A stretch of 64,000 nucleotides of DNA from positions 43,281,096 to 43,345,095 of the forward strand of contig NC_091930.1 of NCBI RefSeq assembly GCF_041260155.1, written 5' to 3'. This document shows, piece by piece, positions 34,026 to 45,265 of this stretch. The notes below the pieces were generated by a model. That model saw only the letters and a list, made by a program, of their open reading frames with translations, was not told the origin of the DNA and did no database searches. A program made the position numbers and the translations under genes. The DNA comes from Ptychodera flava. Taxonomy: Eukaryota; Hemichordata; Enteropneusta; Ptychoderidae. The first letter of the stretch is position 1; each line of letters starts with the position of its first letter.

Positions 34026-34115
34026 ATATTTTTTTTTCTTTTGTCTTCTGCCAATGTACACAAATTTCGTGTAACTATTACATGACAAATAAAGAATGAA
34101 TGAATGAATGAATGA
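34026..34115 (+). mobile_element. short retroposon 3' end in intron 1 of copy 1
   Basis: Copy 2 (48030-48042) reads ATACAGAACTACGTG without interruption. Copy 1 has about 90 extra bases here, ending AATAAAGAATGAATGAATGA, the form of a 5'-truncated retroposon with a GAAT tail. Confidence 0.6.
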
Positions 34116-34189
34116 ACTACGTTACACAGAACAGCAAAGCGGGCTGTTTTATCGACTGTTGTTTTCGTCCTTCCCCAATACAGGCTGGT

Positions 34190-34880
34190 TATGGTGAATG
34201 GGGGTCGAATAGAAAAAAGAAAATTATATTACAGCAAAAAAACTTGACGTATAAATAGCAAGAAATAAACATATGAAGAGGCACCAGAGGAGTAAATGGA
34301 ATACAGAAAGTTATCACAAGATTTCTAAAACCTAGTCAGAGACCTCGGAATCCCTGAATGATTTGGAGACATTGTTATATGCATCCATACCCGCAACAGA
34401 CAAGGTGCTTTGATAAAGAATTGTTCGTACTTTGGGAACTTTAAGGAGGTTCTGATCGGAAGACCGAAGTGATCTGGAAGGGATATAATTATTGAACATA
34501 CTAGTTGTATAGTTAGGGTTAGTTTGTGAGTTGTTCTGTAAATTGGGCCACACGTTTGAGACGGAGTTTCAAGTTAATCAGTAAAACAATGAAACTGAGT
34601 ATACACACTGGAAAGAGGTGGAACTGTGTCAAGATAAGTCTCATTGCACGTCTCTTTGACGCTTCAATGCATAGATCTTGCTATTGGTAGAAAAGCTCTA
34701 AATATTAGAACAGTAAATGATGTGTGGTGAGATGAAACAGTAATAGAATAGCTTGCGTGAGTGGAGAGGAAGACATTTTTATGCGTGTCAATAGAATCAA
34801 TTTGGAATTGATTTGTTTTCAATGGTTGAAATGTGTTCACACCAGTCTAGGTTAAAAGAAGTGGTGACCCCCTAGTAACC
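34190..34880 (-). mobile_element. LINE 3' fragment in intron 1, copy 1
   Basis: Minus strand encodes FNNYIPSRSLRSSDQNLLKVPK (part, 34500-34430) and related pieces. It is homologous to the better kept copy at 60680-61130, so it was present before the gene was duplicated. Confidence 0.7.
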
Positions 34881-35543
34881 TCTTTGATGAGACGCGGTCA
34901 ATAGTCAAAGTGCATGAGGTTGAACTTTCCACTGCCAGTATGCCCTGTCAATGCTAATTTCATCATAGACCCTAGAGAAACTACGCACATTGTTTCATTT
35001 GTCGTCGAATCTCATTATAACAGTGTGTGAAAATAAAGATCTGAACATGTCATGTGTGATGACCTGGCGTGCAACAGCAATGGTGAATTATTGGTAATTT
35101 ACCCAGCATCTATGATAATTAACTGTATACGTATTATTTACATCGCGGTGGAAATCGCAGCACTGGTGCATACATTCGGATGAGCGTTACACAGAATATC
35201 AGATCTTACCTTCGTAAAAAACTCGATGTAAACTCTGAAAAATGAATGGGTTGACACCTTCCTCTTCCTCTATCGGTCCTGCAGCTGACCCATAGTAATG
35301 ATTGAGATAACTTTCAGGGTTGAAGTGGTCGTGGTAGTCGCTACCGCTGTACACTTTAGACTCCATCGTTGAATTCGAACCGATCCCTGTTCCCAGGCTG
35401 ACAGTGTCCGGTCCCCGAGTTCTGTGGCCTGGATGACTGCCAGTCGCACCTGATGCTTACTGTAGCGCGTCAAAGTAACGTGTATGAAGAATGACGATTA
35501 CATATGCAAATAAAGTAAATTGTGACGCGTTATCAATTATGAA

Positions 35544-35551
35544 TATTTATA
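35544..35551 (-). promoter_or_regulatory. TATA-box candidate, copy 1
   Basis: TATAAATA on the minus strand, about 180 bp before the ATG. It would place transcription start roughly 150 bp upstream of the coding region. Identical in copy 2; copy 3 reads TATGAATA. An ATTTGCAT octamer lies between it and the ATG. Confidence 0.45.
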
Positions 35552-35885
35552 TCTCCCTCGTTACACACGCTACAACCCGTCGGTCTCGAGACAAACACGG
35601 AATGAATGGGGATCCTTCAACTTTATCTAGGGTCATCGACTAAATGACAGACACTGAGGTCAAATGTCTGGTTGACACGCTTTCTCGGTTACAAACCAGA
35701 TAGGGGCAATAATACGGTAGACATCTACCAGCAAGTTTTTCCCCATGTCAGTCTAACAATTCAAAGGTTTATTATATCTTTTGTGCCACAAGAGAGATTT
35801 ATCTGTAACCTTGAAAGCATATGCTCTTCAACTTTTGCGTTATCATCTCGAGATTGAGATTAATAGAATCTTACAACCCCAAGAA

Positions 35886-35993
35886 CCTGGGATTAGATTT
35901 CTCATACGAGTTGGGGATATTTTGTCTCACACGAGCGGCAGACGAGTATGAGACAAAAATATCCCCAACGACTGTGAGAAATCTGATCTCAGG
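35886..35993. repeat. imperfect palindrome upstream of gene copy 1
   Basis: Arms of about 44 bp around GTTGGGGATATTTTGTCTCA, separated by about 19 bases. In copy 2 (about 50325-50380) only the right arm remains, showing that the left arm was lost or never gained there. Confidence 0.75.
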
Positions 35994-36379
35994 TCCTTTA
36001 TGTGTGAGATTCTTTTTCTCATGTGACTACAAAATGCATTAAATTCACATCGGACATTTACAATATTATCCAAAATCGTGACAGCTCTGTCGTCTGCCAC
36101 TGTACTCTGACCTGCTTACTTTGTAGTTCCGGTCCGTGTGTTACTCATCGTGCCGTTGGGTAACGTTTAGCTCGTGGACGAAACAGGCTGTTTATCATCC
36201 GATCAGAGCTCGTGTAATATTTACTGCGCAGTGTGAGACAATTTATGAGAGAGTGAGATCGAGTTTTCCCACACCGTCGATCCAACACACCCAGCCAGGA
36301 ATGTGAGAACATGAATTCTCAGCAAAACATGCATTTTTTCAGCGTCTAATAATCATACCATTAATACTATACGACTGGT

Positions 36380-36382
<3 letters not shown>

Positions 36383-36466
<84 letters not shown>

Positions 36467-36470
36467 CTCA
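36383..36470 (+). repeat. CT microsatellite
   Basis: About 88 bp of (CT)n with two breaks. Confidence 0.97.
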
Positions 36471-37328
36471 ACCAAAGGAAAAAGTTCCTATGACTTGTAT
36501 GATTGGCAAAGCTACACGCGCGCGAGCGATTTTTTACGGGCGGAACCAGCAAATCTCCCACTGCTTACATTGCTACTGATTACATGGCGTCTAGATTTTA
36601 CTAACTGTCCACAAAATAGAGACATTACATACACAGGCAGTGTTAAAACAACAAATTCTGAGCTTTAAACATACTCCAAGATGGGCAAAAATATTCTGTA
36701 AACATACAAAATGTCCTAGGAGCACTCAAATTATTACCAATGCGGGAAACCTATACATTTCTTGAAATTAAAAAAAGAATGGCAATTTAATTATTCTTCC
36801 TGGTTCTATTTCAGTGACTGAGAAAATTATTTCGCTACGGTCTGCTGGGAGTTCAACAAAACATCAGAATCGGGTAGCGTATAGCGAGGTCGTTGGTGAT
36901 ACGTAGCCAGGCCACGCCATACTGATCTAAGGAGCGTTTAGTTATTACGGCCGGGGGGTGGGCCGGCAAATCCAGTGGGGGTAACTTAAATTTGAAAACT
37001 GCAAAGGGGGGCCATGTATTTTTCAAACAGCTCAGAGGGGGGGGGGGGGGGTCACTGAATTTTCATAAGTATCCGTCCCGTCAAAAAGCAGCTTCAGTGT
37101 TCAGAAATATTCTAAGAGATAAAAATGATTCGCTGCATGATTTCATTCTCTGAAGTCATTTGACTGTAAATCTGAGCAATTTGACTAGGGAACTCTGAGG
37201 CTTGTCTTATTGTAAATCGAGCCTGCTGAAGGCAATGAACAATGCGGAATTATTCCTATTACTAACATGTGAGAGATATAGCAAGTTTTATCAGGGAAAT
37301 TATTTACCAGTTACCTGTAGACTATATA

Positions 37329-40300
37329 CACTGTAAACACTGTAAAGTTAAGTGTTCAAGGATAGAACACCAATTAAACGCCTTTTTGTAACACTTTTTG
37401 AACGCCTGTAGACGTTCAGAATTTAACACTACGTGTTCAACCAACGTTCAATTTTTGAACACACGGGTGCAGATTTTGAACGCTACGTGTTCATCAGACA
37501 TTATATTGAACGCCATGTGTTCCATATCTGAACACACGTTGCACAGGAAATGTGTTCAAAAATTGAACGCTTTTACGCGTTCAAAGGGCTGTAACACTTT
37601 TTGAACGCATGGACGCCGTTCAACGATAAGTGTGTTAAAGGCTAGAACACATGATGCGCGCTTGTTGAACACCTTTAATTTGGGCGTTCACGGGGTGTTC
37701 AAGCCTTGAAATAACATTACAGACCATTGATATCCAGTAAAATTATTTATTCTAAAAATACACGAAACATTTCTAGAATGAAATACAATAATTTACTGTA
37801 AATGGGCTAATAAACATCGCAATTTTGTATGTAAAGTTTGTCAGAGGAAAAAACCAACAGTGTTAACACCTTCCTATCAAAAACATAAGCAATAAAAATC
37901 ACCATATTGTGGATTACGTTTTATGTTCATACTTGTTTAAAATGTACAAAAATCGTCTGAAAAAGCTCAAATTTGGCATACTTATTGTGTTGAAAAGTGC
38001 ATACCCCATTTTTGTAAGATGGTTTCTTAAAGACATTTCCTCTTGTATAGACAATTGTAAATTTTGAAGAAAAAAGGAGTTAGTCAAGGCTTCTCTAGAG
38101 TACATGGTATATATGGTATATCCACACTAAAGTAAACACAACATGTCAAGTTGTCAAAGTGTCACAGTAAGGCACAACATGCAGAAAGTGGGAAAAGTGG
38201 GTCCTTGGCAGGTAAAACCTATTTCCTTGTCCAACAAAGTCCTTCATAAACAAAAAGGTTTGTTTGTTTGTAATATCTTTAAATAAACCCTGAAATAAAT
38301 TGGTGACATTTCAAAAATATACTTCTCAGAAATTTAAAACATATTCGTAAAGACCTTTCGAATTCTGGTGTACCCTGCTATTAATTTGTATACAATTTTT
38401 TTACCAAAAATGGTAAAAATGGTAAAAATCACCCTTAAAATGAAAAAAATGTACATTTCATCATAACTTGAATATATCACATTCTGGTAATCCTTAATGT
38501 CTTAAAAATGTCTGAAATGTCTTCAATGTCCTAAAAATACAAAGTTGCAAATTTCTGCATAATTTAAACAATCTGAAAAAGACTATCAGTAGCGATCTAA
38601 GCTTACGTCTTAAATATCAAAGCTGTCGATTAGCAGTTTTGGAAAAGATTTTTTAAAGATTTTTTGACCAAAAATGACAAAACTTGCCAGTAAATATAAA
38701 AAATTGAATATTTCATCACAACTAGCACAAATTTGACTAAGGTCATTTTTAGGGACATGTTTACCAAATATTGAAGACGTGAGTAAAAGAGAAGAAGATT
38801 TTTGCCAAAAAATAGCAAAATTTGCCTCAAAAATAAATTTGCATATTTCAGCATAATTTGAACATATCTGATTAGGGTAATCCCTTGGGACCTGTAATCC
38901 AAATATGAAAGGATTCGTACAGGCTGTTTGAAGAAAACCTCTGGATGTACAAATTTGAGGATATGCTACATATGTACTGCATGAAAACCCGATAATTCAG
39001 ATAAATTCACATTAATGAGTTGCCTGTACTATAGTATAATTACACGTGCAATTCACATGAATCCACAGGAATACAGGCTTGCTGAATACAAAAAATGGAT
39101 TCTTGACTGTATTCATCTGTATATGCACTCTTCAGCTAAAATACAGGCAATAATCCAAGTTAATACAGTAAGTATTATAGGGTTTGCAGTACATCCACCT
39201 ATTTAACTGAGAGGAAAAGCTAAAAACCAGTTGCTAAGTACAAGAGACGTGTTGAGCTACAATACAAAATAATCTACGGTTTGGTAGCAGGCTATGATCA
39301 ACTAAATGTTTCAAGGGCATAAGCTTTCAAAGATCATAGCATGCTACCAAAGCTTAGATTAATTCAGAACAAAAATACAGAAATTTATCAAAATTCAGTT
39401 ACTGACCCTTGGAAGTTTAAATGTACATTAGAGATGAACTGAGGTTCTCACACTTGTTTCCAGACAGCTACCTGTACACTCATCTTCATTATCTGTATCA
39501 CCAGCTTCTGTAACAACTCTTCGATTTTCAGTTAAATCCAACTTTTTACATCCTGAAAAAGTGCAACAATAGGACATATGGCGAGATGAAACTTTAAATG
39601 AAAGACAAGGGACTGATTAGGTTAAGGAAAAGGGGAGACTTTCATATACAGTGCCTCTCTTCAATACTGTTACAAAATATTTGCTGCTTCTTGTCATCAA
39701 CTGATTAAAATAAAAAAGCCAAACTCTCATATGCTGAAACAATACAATGTATACTCTACGATGTTTACCTGATGTTTTACATGCGATTGTGTCTACTAAA
39801 AGACATGTGTTAGCTGTGATTACGCAGCAGCACTATGCAAGGCGTATCGATCGCGCTCAGGTCAAGGGTTATCGCTACAGTTGTGTTGTGATGACCCTTG
39901 ACCCCAGTGAGATCGATCGATAGGCCATGGCCAAAAGTACCACTGCGTTTTCACAGCCAGTTGTTGGTATAGCAGCCACTGAAAGAAAAAAAGGTTTCTT
40001 CACGTAGTTAAGCTATTTCAAGGTACAATACAATTAATTTCAAAGGACGATAATATAGATGCTTCAAAAATCTAATAGCTTTCACTATTTTGGAGAGGAA
40101 ACTTACCCTTTCTGGTCTTGCTTCCGCACGATCACGACTTCAGGGTGCGCTTACAAGAAAAATGTCGCAACTTCCGTTTGGATGCATCATGGGATAGGAA
40201 AAGACACCAAACTTGAACACCAAGTGTTTAGAAGTAGAACGCTTCTTGCACGCCGATGTTAAAATTAAAACGTTCATGGTGGTTTTCTGATTTTCTTTTC

Positions 40301-40727
40301 TAATTTTTAAACTTTCAAACCGTAATAAACGTGTAAAATTATTTTGTATACTTCCTTTTTTAGAAAAAACATGCTTTCAGCAATTGCAGGCCGGAAATAT
40401 TTTTCACTTAGTGTGAAATTCGTTACACCAAAATCCGTGTACGTTTACCGGACAGTGAAGCAATAGTAAATTTAATATAGCCATTGTAAAGTAAAAAACA
40501 CAAAATACTGTTAATTGTTTCACAGTATTGTAAAATTTCTATGATGCTGAGTTTTTGAACACTTGAAGGAGATCGTTGTTAACACATAGTGTTCAGGTTT
40601 AGAACATCATTGTTAATATTATGAACACTAGTGTTAACAATATGAACACCAGCCGTTCAAATTTGAACACCGACATGTACATTTTGAATGCGTAAAGACG
40701 CGTCTAGCGTCCGCTATTTTTACAGTG
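37329..40727. mobile_element. nested CACTG-ended DNA element (CMC/Chapaev-like candidate)
   Basis: Ends CACTGTAAA...TTTACAGTG flanked by TATA on both sides (37325-37328, 40728-40731). Both subterminal regions (37350-37700 and 40550-40690) are packed with GTTCAA/TTGAAC-containing words such as TTGAACAC. Short CACTG termini, a 4-bp duplication and clustered subterminal repeats are the style of the CACTA-Mirage-Chapaev group; the name is inference. The AT-rich interior carries tandem modules (AATTTGCATATTTCAGCATA and relatives, 38400-38890) and a palindrome at 39845-39922. No transposase ORF recognised. Confidence 0.65.
39845..39922. repeat. palindrome inside the nested element
   Basis: Arms beginning TATCGATCG and containing GGTCAAGGGT, about 30 bp each, with a spacer of about 15 bases. 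Confidence 0.75.
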
Positions 40728-42090
40728 TATAGTACCATGAAAAGGAAATTTACTTAGGTGAAATTCCAATATCATAACTGTTGCAACATCTGAACTTTCA
40801 AATCCCTGTTTGAATCAAATACATGTTTAATCAATTATCAAACACCTATAAAAGCACAAATAATTTAGTCTAGCGTTGTAAAATGTATTCAGTTTTCTCG
40901 TAGACTCCAATGTATAGTGAATCAACATTTTGGTGATATTCCAAAATTCAATTTCTTGCACACATATCCATTTGTAACCACACTAGTCTAATCAAGTACA
41001 TTAATATTAATAATCGAGAGTACATAAATACACAGATTTACCTATTTTTGTATTTGAAAAAATTCATTCATAGTTTCCTCATAGACTGCCATGTATAGTG
41101 GATGGACATTTTCAGTGAAATTCCAAAATCAGATTTCTTATATACATGTATCCATACATGCACCTTTAACCATCATATTCTAATCAAGTAAAATAATGTT
41201 AATTATTCAACGTCTGTATATGCACAAGCGTAGCAAGTTTTTCATTGAAAAAATTATTCACAATTTAATCATTGACTCCCGTGGATGAACATTTTTGGTG
41301 AAATTATAAAGTCAAATTTTTTGTCCACATACCAGTTGTAACAACCCTATTCCAATTAAGTACTTTTATGTCAATTATTAAATATCTATAAATGCGTAGA
41401 TATAGTTTTATACTGAAAAAGTATTACATAGTTTTCTCATAGACTACTATGTATAATGAATCAACATTATCAACAGCTGATTATCAATTAAATCCAAATA
41501 TCAAAATTTTGTACACACACGCTTGCGCAAAAATATTGCAATCCACCTGTAATTTCTGTCCAATCCCTTTGAGGGGTAATTTTAAAATCATAGCAAGTCA
41601 GAAGGGGAAATTTGAACATTAACCATTAACACCTTGTGAGTTTGTAAGGAGGTCATTTGAAAAAATCTGAGAATCTTTTTTGGGAATTCTATTAAGCAAT
41701 ATTGTCATGAAATTTTTGTCATCTTAAAATGGGGTCATCAATTTTTTGGTGCAATGGGTAGGGGGGTTAACTTATTTTGACTGATGCGCAGGAAGAATTT
41801 GCCTGCCATCCCGGCCATAATAACTGAACGCTCCCTAAGCTGTACTATGATTCAATAATACCTCTGGCGTTTAAGTGTGTGGGGGGGATCAAAAACAAAT
41901 CCTCTCTGATTTAAATACCAGACCGAGCTCAAACATTTTAAACGTCAAAGAAGGGACGTTTAGGCAAAAACAAATTGATTTGTTTCTGGTCACCGCCCGC
42001 ATCACTTCAAAGTGTGCGCGTCAACTTTTTCATTTGTCCCTGTGGAAAAAAGGGGAAAATGTATCAAATTCCACAAGAAATGAAAACTAT

Positions 42091-42788
42091 ACCGTAGCAT
42101 ACTATGTACGAGAACATAAATCCCGGTATTTTGTGAATAACCTTATTATTATACACCTTTTTAGTCCAATTTTACCTGAAAAAAGTCAAAATTTAGGCGT
42201 TTTTGGATGCTTCTCGCGCACTGCACTGAGCGATCGCGAGCAGACTGGGAACGCGTTCAGCGCGTCCGCTAAGCGCACAGAACGAAATTTCTACCCGCGC
42301 TGCGCAGTGCACGTGGTAGAAATTTTACGTCAGCAGCATAATTTCAACTCAAATTCACGGGTTGTGGACTGACCATGATTTACTGTGTGAACTACTGAAT
42401 GTTAAGAAGTATATATTTTTTGTAAAAAAAATGTAAATATTCTCCCGGGAGTCATTTTCCTCTTGTTGGACGTAAAGGTGTTTTGAGGTCAAAGGTCAAA
42501 TAGTGTCCAATGACACCTAAAGTTATTGTACTCCGCGTCAAAGTTATTGGACTCCGCGTCCTCTGATACCGAAACTTACTGTACGACGAAACTCCATAGC
42601 TTAAAGACTTCGGTGTATAATAATATGTGGTATGTACACTTATACTGCTGTCAGTTGCATTTTATATACATCGAAATGGTAACATATACCACTGCTGCAT
42701 ATATAATACTCAGGCTGTGTTGTCGATACACAATACCATATTGGAAATAACATAAGTTTAACATTCTGTATTACCACAGTTCAGCAAA
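42091..42788. other. unassigned sequence between gene copies 1 and 2
   Basis: The right edge of duplication copy 1 is at about 42090. Beyond it lies an inverted repeat (AAATTTCTACC...GGTAGAAATTT, about 42284-42329) and a 21-bp tandem pair (AAAGTTATTG.ACTCCGCGTC, 42519-42560). No gene seen. Confidence 0.4.
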
Positions 42789-44000
42789 GTATTTGAGAAA
42801 ATAATAAATAAGCAGACCACCTCTTACTTAAGTAGCTGTTCTTTGTTGTATCACCATCAATATGGGTTAGAGAAAAATATATTAGTTAGCACAAATCTTG
42901 CCATTGTGGATTCGGTTCAAAAGTTAAGTGATGAAATTGACAGAGGAAGAACAGTTATTGGGAAATTTTTAGACTTGAAAAAAGCTTTTGATAGCCGTTG
43001 ATCATAGTATCTTAATCGACAAATAATATGCATGTGGAATACGTGGGTGACCATGGATCTCTTTAAAAACTACCTCTCCGATAGGAAACAACTTGTATGT
43101 GTTAATGGGTTCAGTCCCAAGAACTTCCAATTACCTGTGGAGTCCCACAGGGGTCTTTACTTGGACCCCTTTTATGTCATGACCTGGCAAAGTGTACAGA
43201 TTCCTTTGATACTCGCTTATTTGCTGATGATACTAGTTTCATTCTTTTGACTCAAGTGAAGTCATGAATTTACATTATGTTAATGAAAAGTTACAGCATG
43301 TAGTTGACTGGTGTAGTAATAACAAACTAACAATAAATACAAAAAAGACTGAATATGTAATATTCCGGGGTAAAAATAGACTAGTACAATGCCAAGGCAT
43401 AATCAGTATTAAAGGGGGACAGATTTATGAAGTTCAAAGCACTCAATATATTGGGGTTAACCTAGATAATAAACCTTCCTGGAAAGAACATACAAATACA
43501 GTTAACAAAACAATAAGTTCGAAGGCAGGTATATTATATAAAATTAAGCACATTGTCCCTCAACCAATATTGTTACTACTTTATAATTGTTTAATTTTAC
43601 CGCACATCTCTTATTTGTTAGAAGTTTGGGGGAATACTTACACTACTTACCTTAAGCCTTTACATCTTACTCAAAAACGAATAGTACGTATTCTAACAAA
43701 CTCCAACAGATTTGAGCACACACCACCATTAATTCAGAAATTGGCAATTCTTGATGTTTTTAAGCAATATACTTACCAAACTGTACTTTTTGTTTATGAT
43801 AATATAAGTGGACATTTTCCTCAAGAAATTCCTTGTTACTTTTCAAGCATTCGACGTTTATATCCTACTTGGTCGAAAGATAAGGGAAATCTTCTCATCC
43901 CTAAATATACCACTAATATAGGACAGTGTTCAATGCAAAACTCTGATGTTACACTCTGGAACCAAATCCCAGAAAGTATTCATTTTATTCATTTATTTAT
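42789..44000 (+). mobile_element. LINE relic (non-LTR reverse transcriptase), duplicate 1
   Basis: Blocks: TNLAIVDSVQKLSDEIDRGR (about 42890), KKAFD, LFKNYLSDRKQLVCVNG, and a long C-terminal reading frame (43264-44034) with LQHVVDWCSNNKLTINTKKT, RIVRILT and VTLWNQIPESI. Several frame changes in the N-terminal half. Paired with 53667-54845 in the same relative place, so it entered before copies 2 and 3 separated. Confidence 0.8.
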
Positions 44001-44480
44001 TTATTTATTCAGCTTTGACATGAAGTCAGGATGAGTCGCACAGGTGACTGACACCTATAAAAAGCAACCCTCCACAAAAGAACATGTTTTACAAGTTACA
44101 CATAAAAACAGAAAAGACAAACGATTTAAGTTAAATTCAAAAAATATAGCAATAATAAAAATATAAGAAAAATTTCAAAACAGAACAAAACAAAACAAAA
44201 CAAAACAAAACAGAGAAATTAATAGAGACGGCAATTTTTACAGTGGCACTTTCCGACTCAAGTACAAGTGTTATCAGGATATAATGTATTGTTTAACAGA
44301 CCCGTGTAATGTTTTAATAAAATAGACTTGTATGACCTAACACTTGTTGAAGATTTGCCATTTGGCATTACACTACTTGAGTAAAAAGCTCTATTAAAAA
44401 ACGAAAAACGAAAAATTCAGTTTTTAAAAGTGGCATCTTTACGGAAGTATCATCAGGGGATTCGAATGTGACAAACTGGC
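44001..44480 (-). mobile_element. minus-strand retroposon 3' end with TTTA tail
   Basis: Begins with a short (TTTA)n tract on the plus strand, which is an (AAAT)-type tail read on the minus strand. Holds an AAAAC microsatellite (about 44183-44212). The duplicate lies at 54835-55335. It interrupts the 3' side of the LINE. Confidence 0.55.
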
Positions 44481-44854
44481 TTAAATTTAAATCATACATA
44501 CCAACCGAGGTCGATGGGATGTCTATTATGTGAAAAATAGACGTTTATGTATTGAAACCGTAGACACACTGAAACAAGAAACCGTGGCGAGAATTCGCAG
44601 TTTTCAGATCAAGATGTATACCATATTAACATGATTTACTGGGATTCGAGATGGAGACTTTAAATTTTGAAAACTGTTTTTGAAAAAGAATTCGGAAAAT
44701 GGAATTAAGTTCCAGTTCCTGTAAACTCGTTTTAGGTTTTGAATTATTTTCCGCAAAGATTGGAACCGTGTGTACAGCACCATAGACTTCACACAAGAAC
44801 ACGAAGACCATCGTTTTTCTCGGGGATCTGTGGTAGGACACCAAATCCAAGCTT

Positions 44855-45218
44855 GAGGTAGAATGTACCTCGGGGACAGCAGGGAGGTAAAACGGCTCTC
44901 CCTTTCTACATCCATGGGACATATATCAAGACTCTAAAATTTTTACAAAAGCTTTCTGGGTCTACGCATCTGGGGTTTTATTATAAAGCCTTTGGAGTGA
45001 GAACCATTTTCACCGTCTCAGTTTTTAACATATGGGATGAGGTCATTTAGAATTTCAAATATCGGTATATGTAATCAAATTTTGTGCCCTGTTACGAAAT
45101 TGTGCACGGTGATCCCTGAGTTTTATTTTTGATTTTGAAAGGCAATGGGTTTAAAGTTTCATTTAGTTTGAACAACTTGAACGTTTGGGCAAAGTTTCGA
45201 AGTGCATACGACTTTAAG
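44855..45218 (-). mobile_element. family C MITE relic downstream of gene copy 2
   Basis: Shares with 46768-47119 (opposite direction) the blocks GGTAGAATG, AGACTCTAAAA, TTTTCACCG, GAATTTCAAATATCGGTA and AAGTGCATACGACTTTAA. Contains the candidate AATAAA signal of the gene. Ends about 48 bp past the stop codon. Confidence 0.55.
45122..45127 (-). promoter_or_regulatory. candidate polyadenylation signal, copy 2
   Basis: AATAAA on the minus strand, 139 nt after the stop codon, inside MITE-derived sequence. Confidence 0.45.
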
Positions 45219-45265
45219 TGTTCTGCAGCTGCAAAATGGTTGACTTCACATATATGTGGTCAAAT

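Larger units (their letters stand above)
32514..35366 (-). pseudogene. NNMT/PNMT-like methyltransferase, copy 1, pseudogene
   Basis: Three exons by comparison with copy 2: exon 1 35366-35210, exon 2 33489-33283, exon 3 32932-32514. Splice sites look sound (GTAAGA donor after exon 1, TCTAG acceptor, CAG/GTACAT donor, CTACAG acceptor). Exon 1 is identical to copy 2. Exon 2 lacks one base near 33427, and exon 3 has three single-base length changes, near 32911 (extra), 32830 (missing) and 32563 (extra). The first of these removes the whole catalytic domain from frame. The codon joining exons 1 and 2 gives Gly instead of Asp. Since four independent frameshifts occur, assembly error is unlikely; the gene is dead, although its promoter and exon 1 are pristine. 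Intron 1 holds a LINE fragment and a roughly 90-bp retroposed tail with GAAT repeats (34026-34115). Confidence 0.88.
36931..41834. mobile_element. 4.9 kb TIR DNA transposon in the right flank of copy 1
   Basis: Terminal inverted repeats of about 25 bp (GGAGCGTTTAGTTATTACGG left; GGAGCGTTCAGTTATTATGG right, other strand) flanked by CTAA (or CTAAG) on both sides. Copy 2 at 50757-50763 shows the empty site GATCTAAGGCTG. The interior between 40740 and 41560 holds repeats of about 190 bp with CTCATAGACT...ATGTATAGTG and AACATTTT.GGTGA. No transposase seen. A second element is nested inside (37329-40727). Superfamily not assigned. Confidence 0.8.
29806..42090. repeat. NNMT-like segmental duplication, copy 1
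   Basis: Left edge GGTCGATGGGATGTCTATTA is shared with 44506 and 55346. The right edge, near 42090, is where similarity to copy 2 (about 51676) ends. It contains the pseudogene copy, a LINE in its left flank (30541-32190), a LINE fragment in intron 1 and a 4.9 kb transposon on the right. Relative to copies 2 and 3 it lacks about 1.3 kb of intron 1, between TTTCCTTA and AATTCGCTAAAAATACC near 33897. Confidence 0.8.

Noticed and set aside
35270-35473. 67-residue ORF identical at 35270-35473 and 49701-49904
   Set aside because: Antisense shadow of methyltransferase exon 1; its identity comes from the conversion or duplication tract.
39845-39922. Palindrome considered as a structured RNA or tRNA-like gene
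   Set aside because: No cloverleaf, no B box, and it lies within a transposon; a simple inverted repeat is the better reading.
41875-42372. 165-residue ORF near the right edge of copy 1
   Set aside because: The frame is not kept in copy 2 over the shared part, and the rest lies in unshared noncoding sequence.
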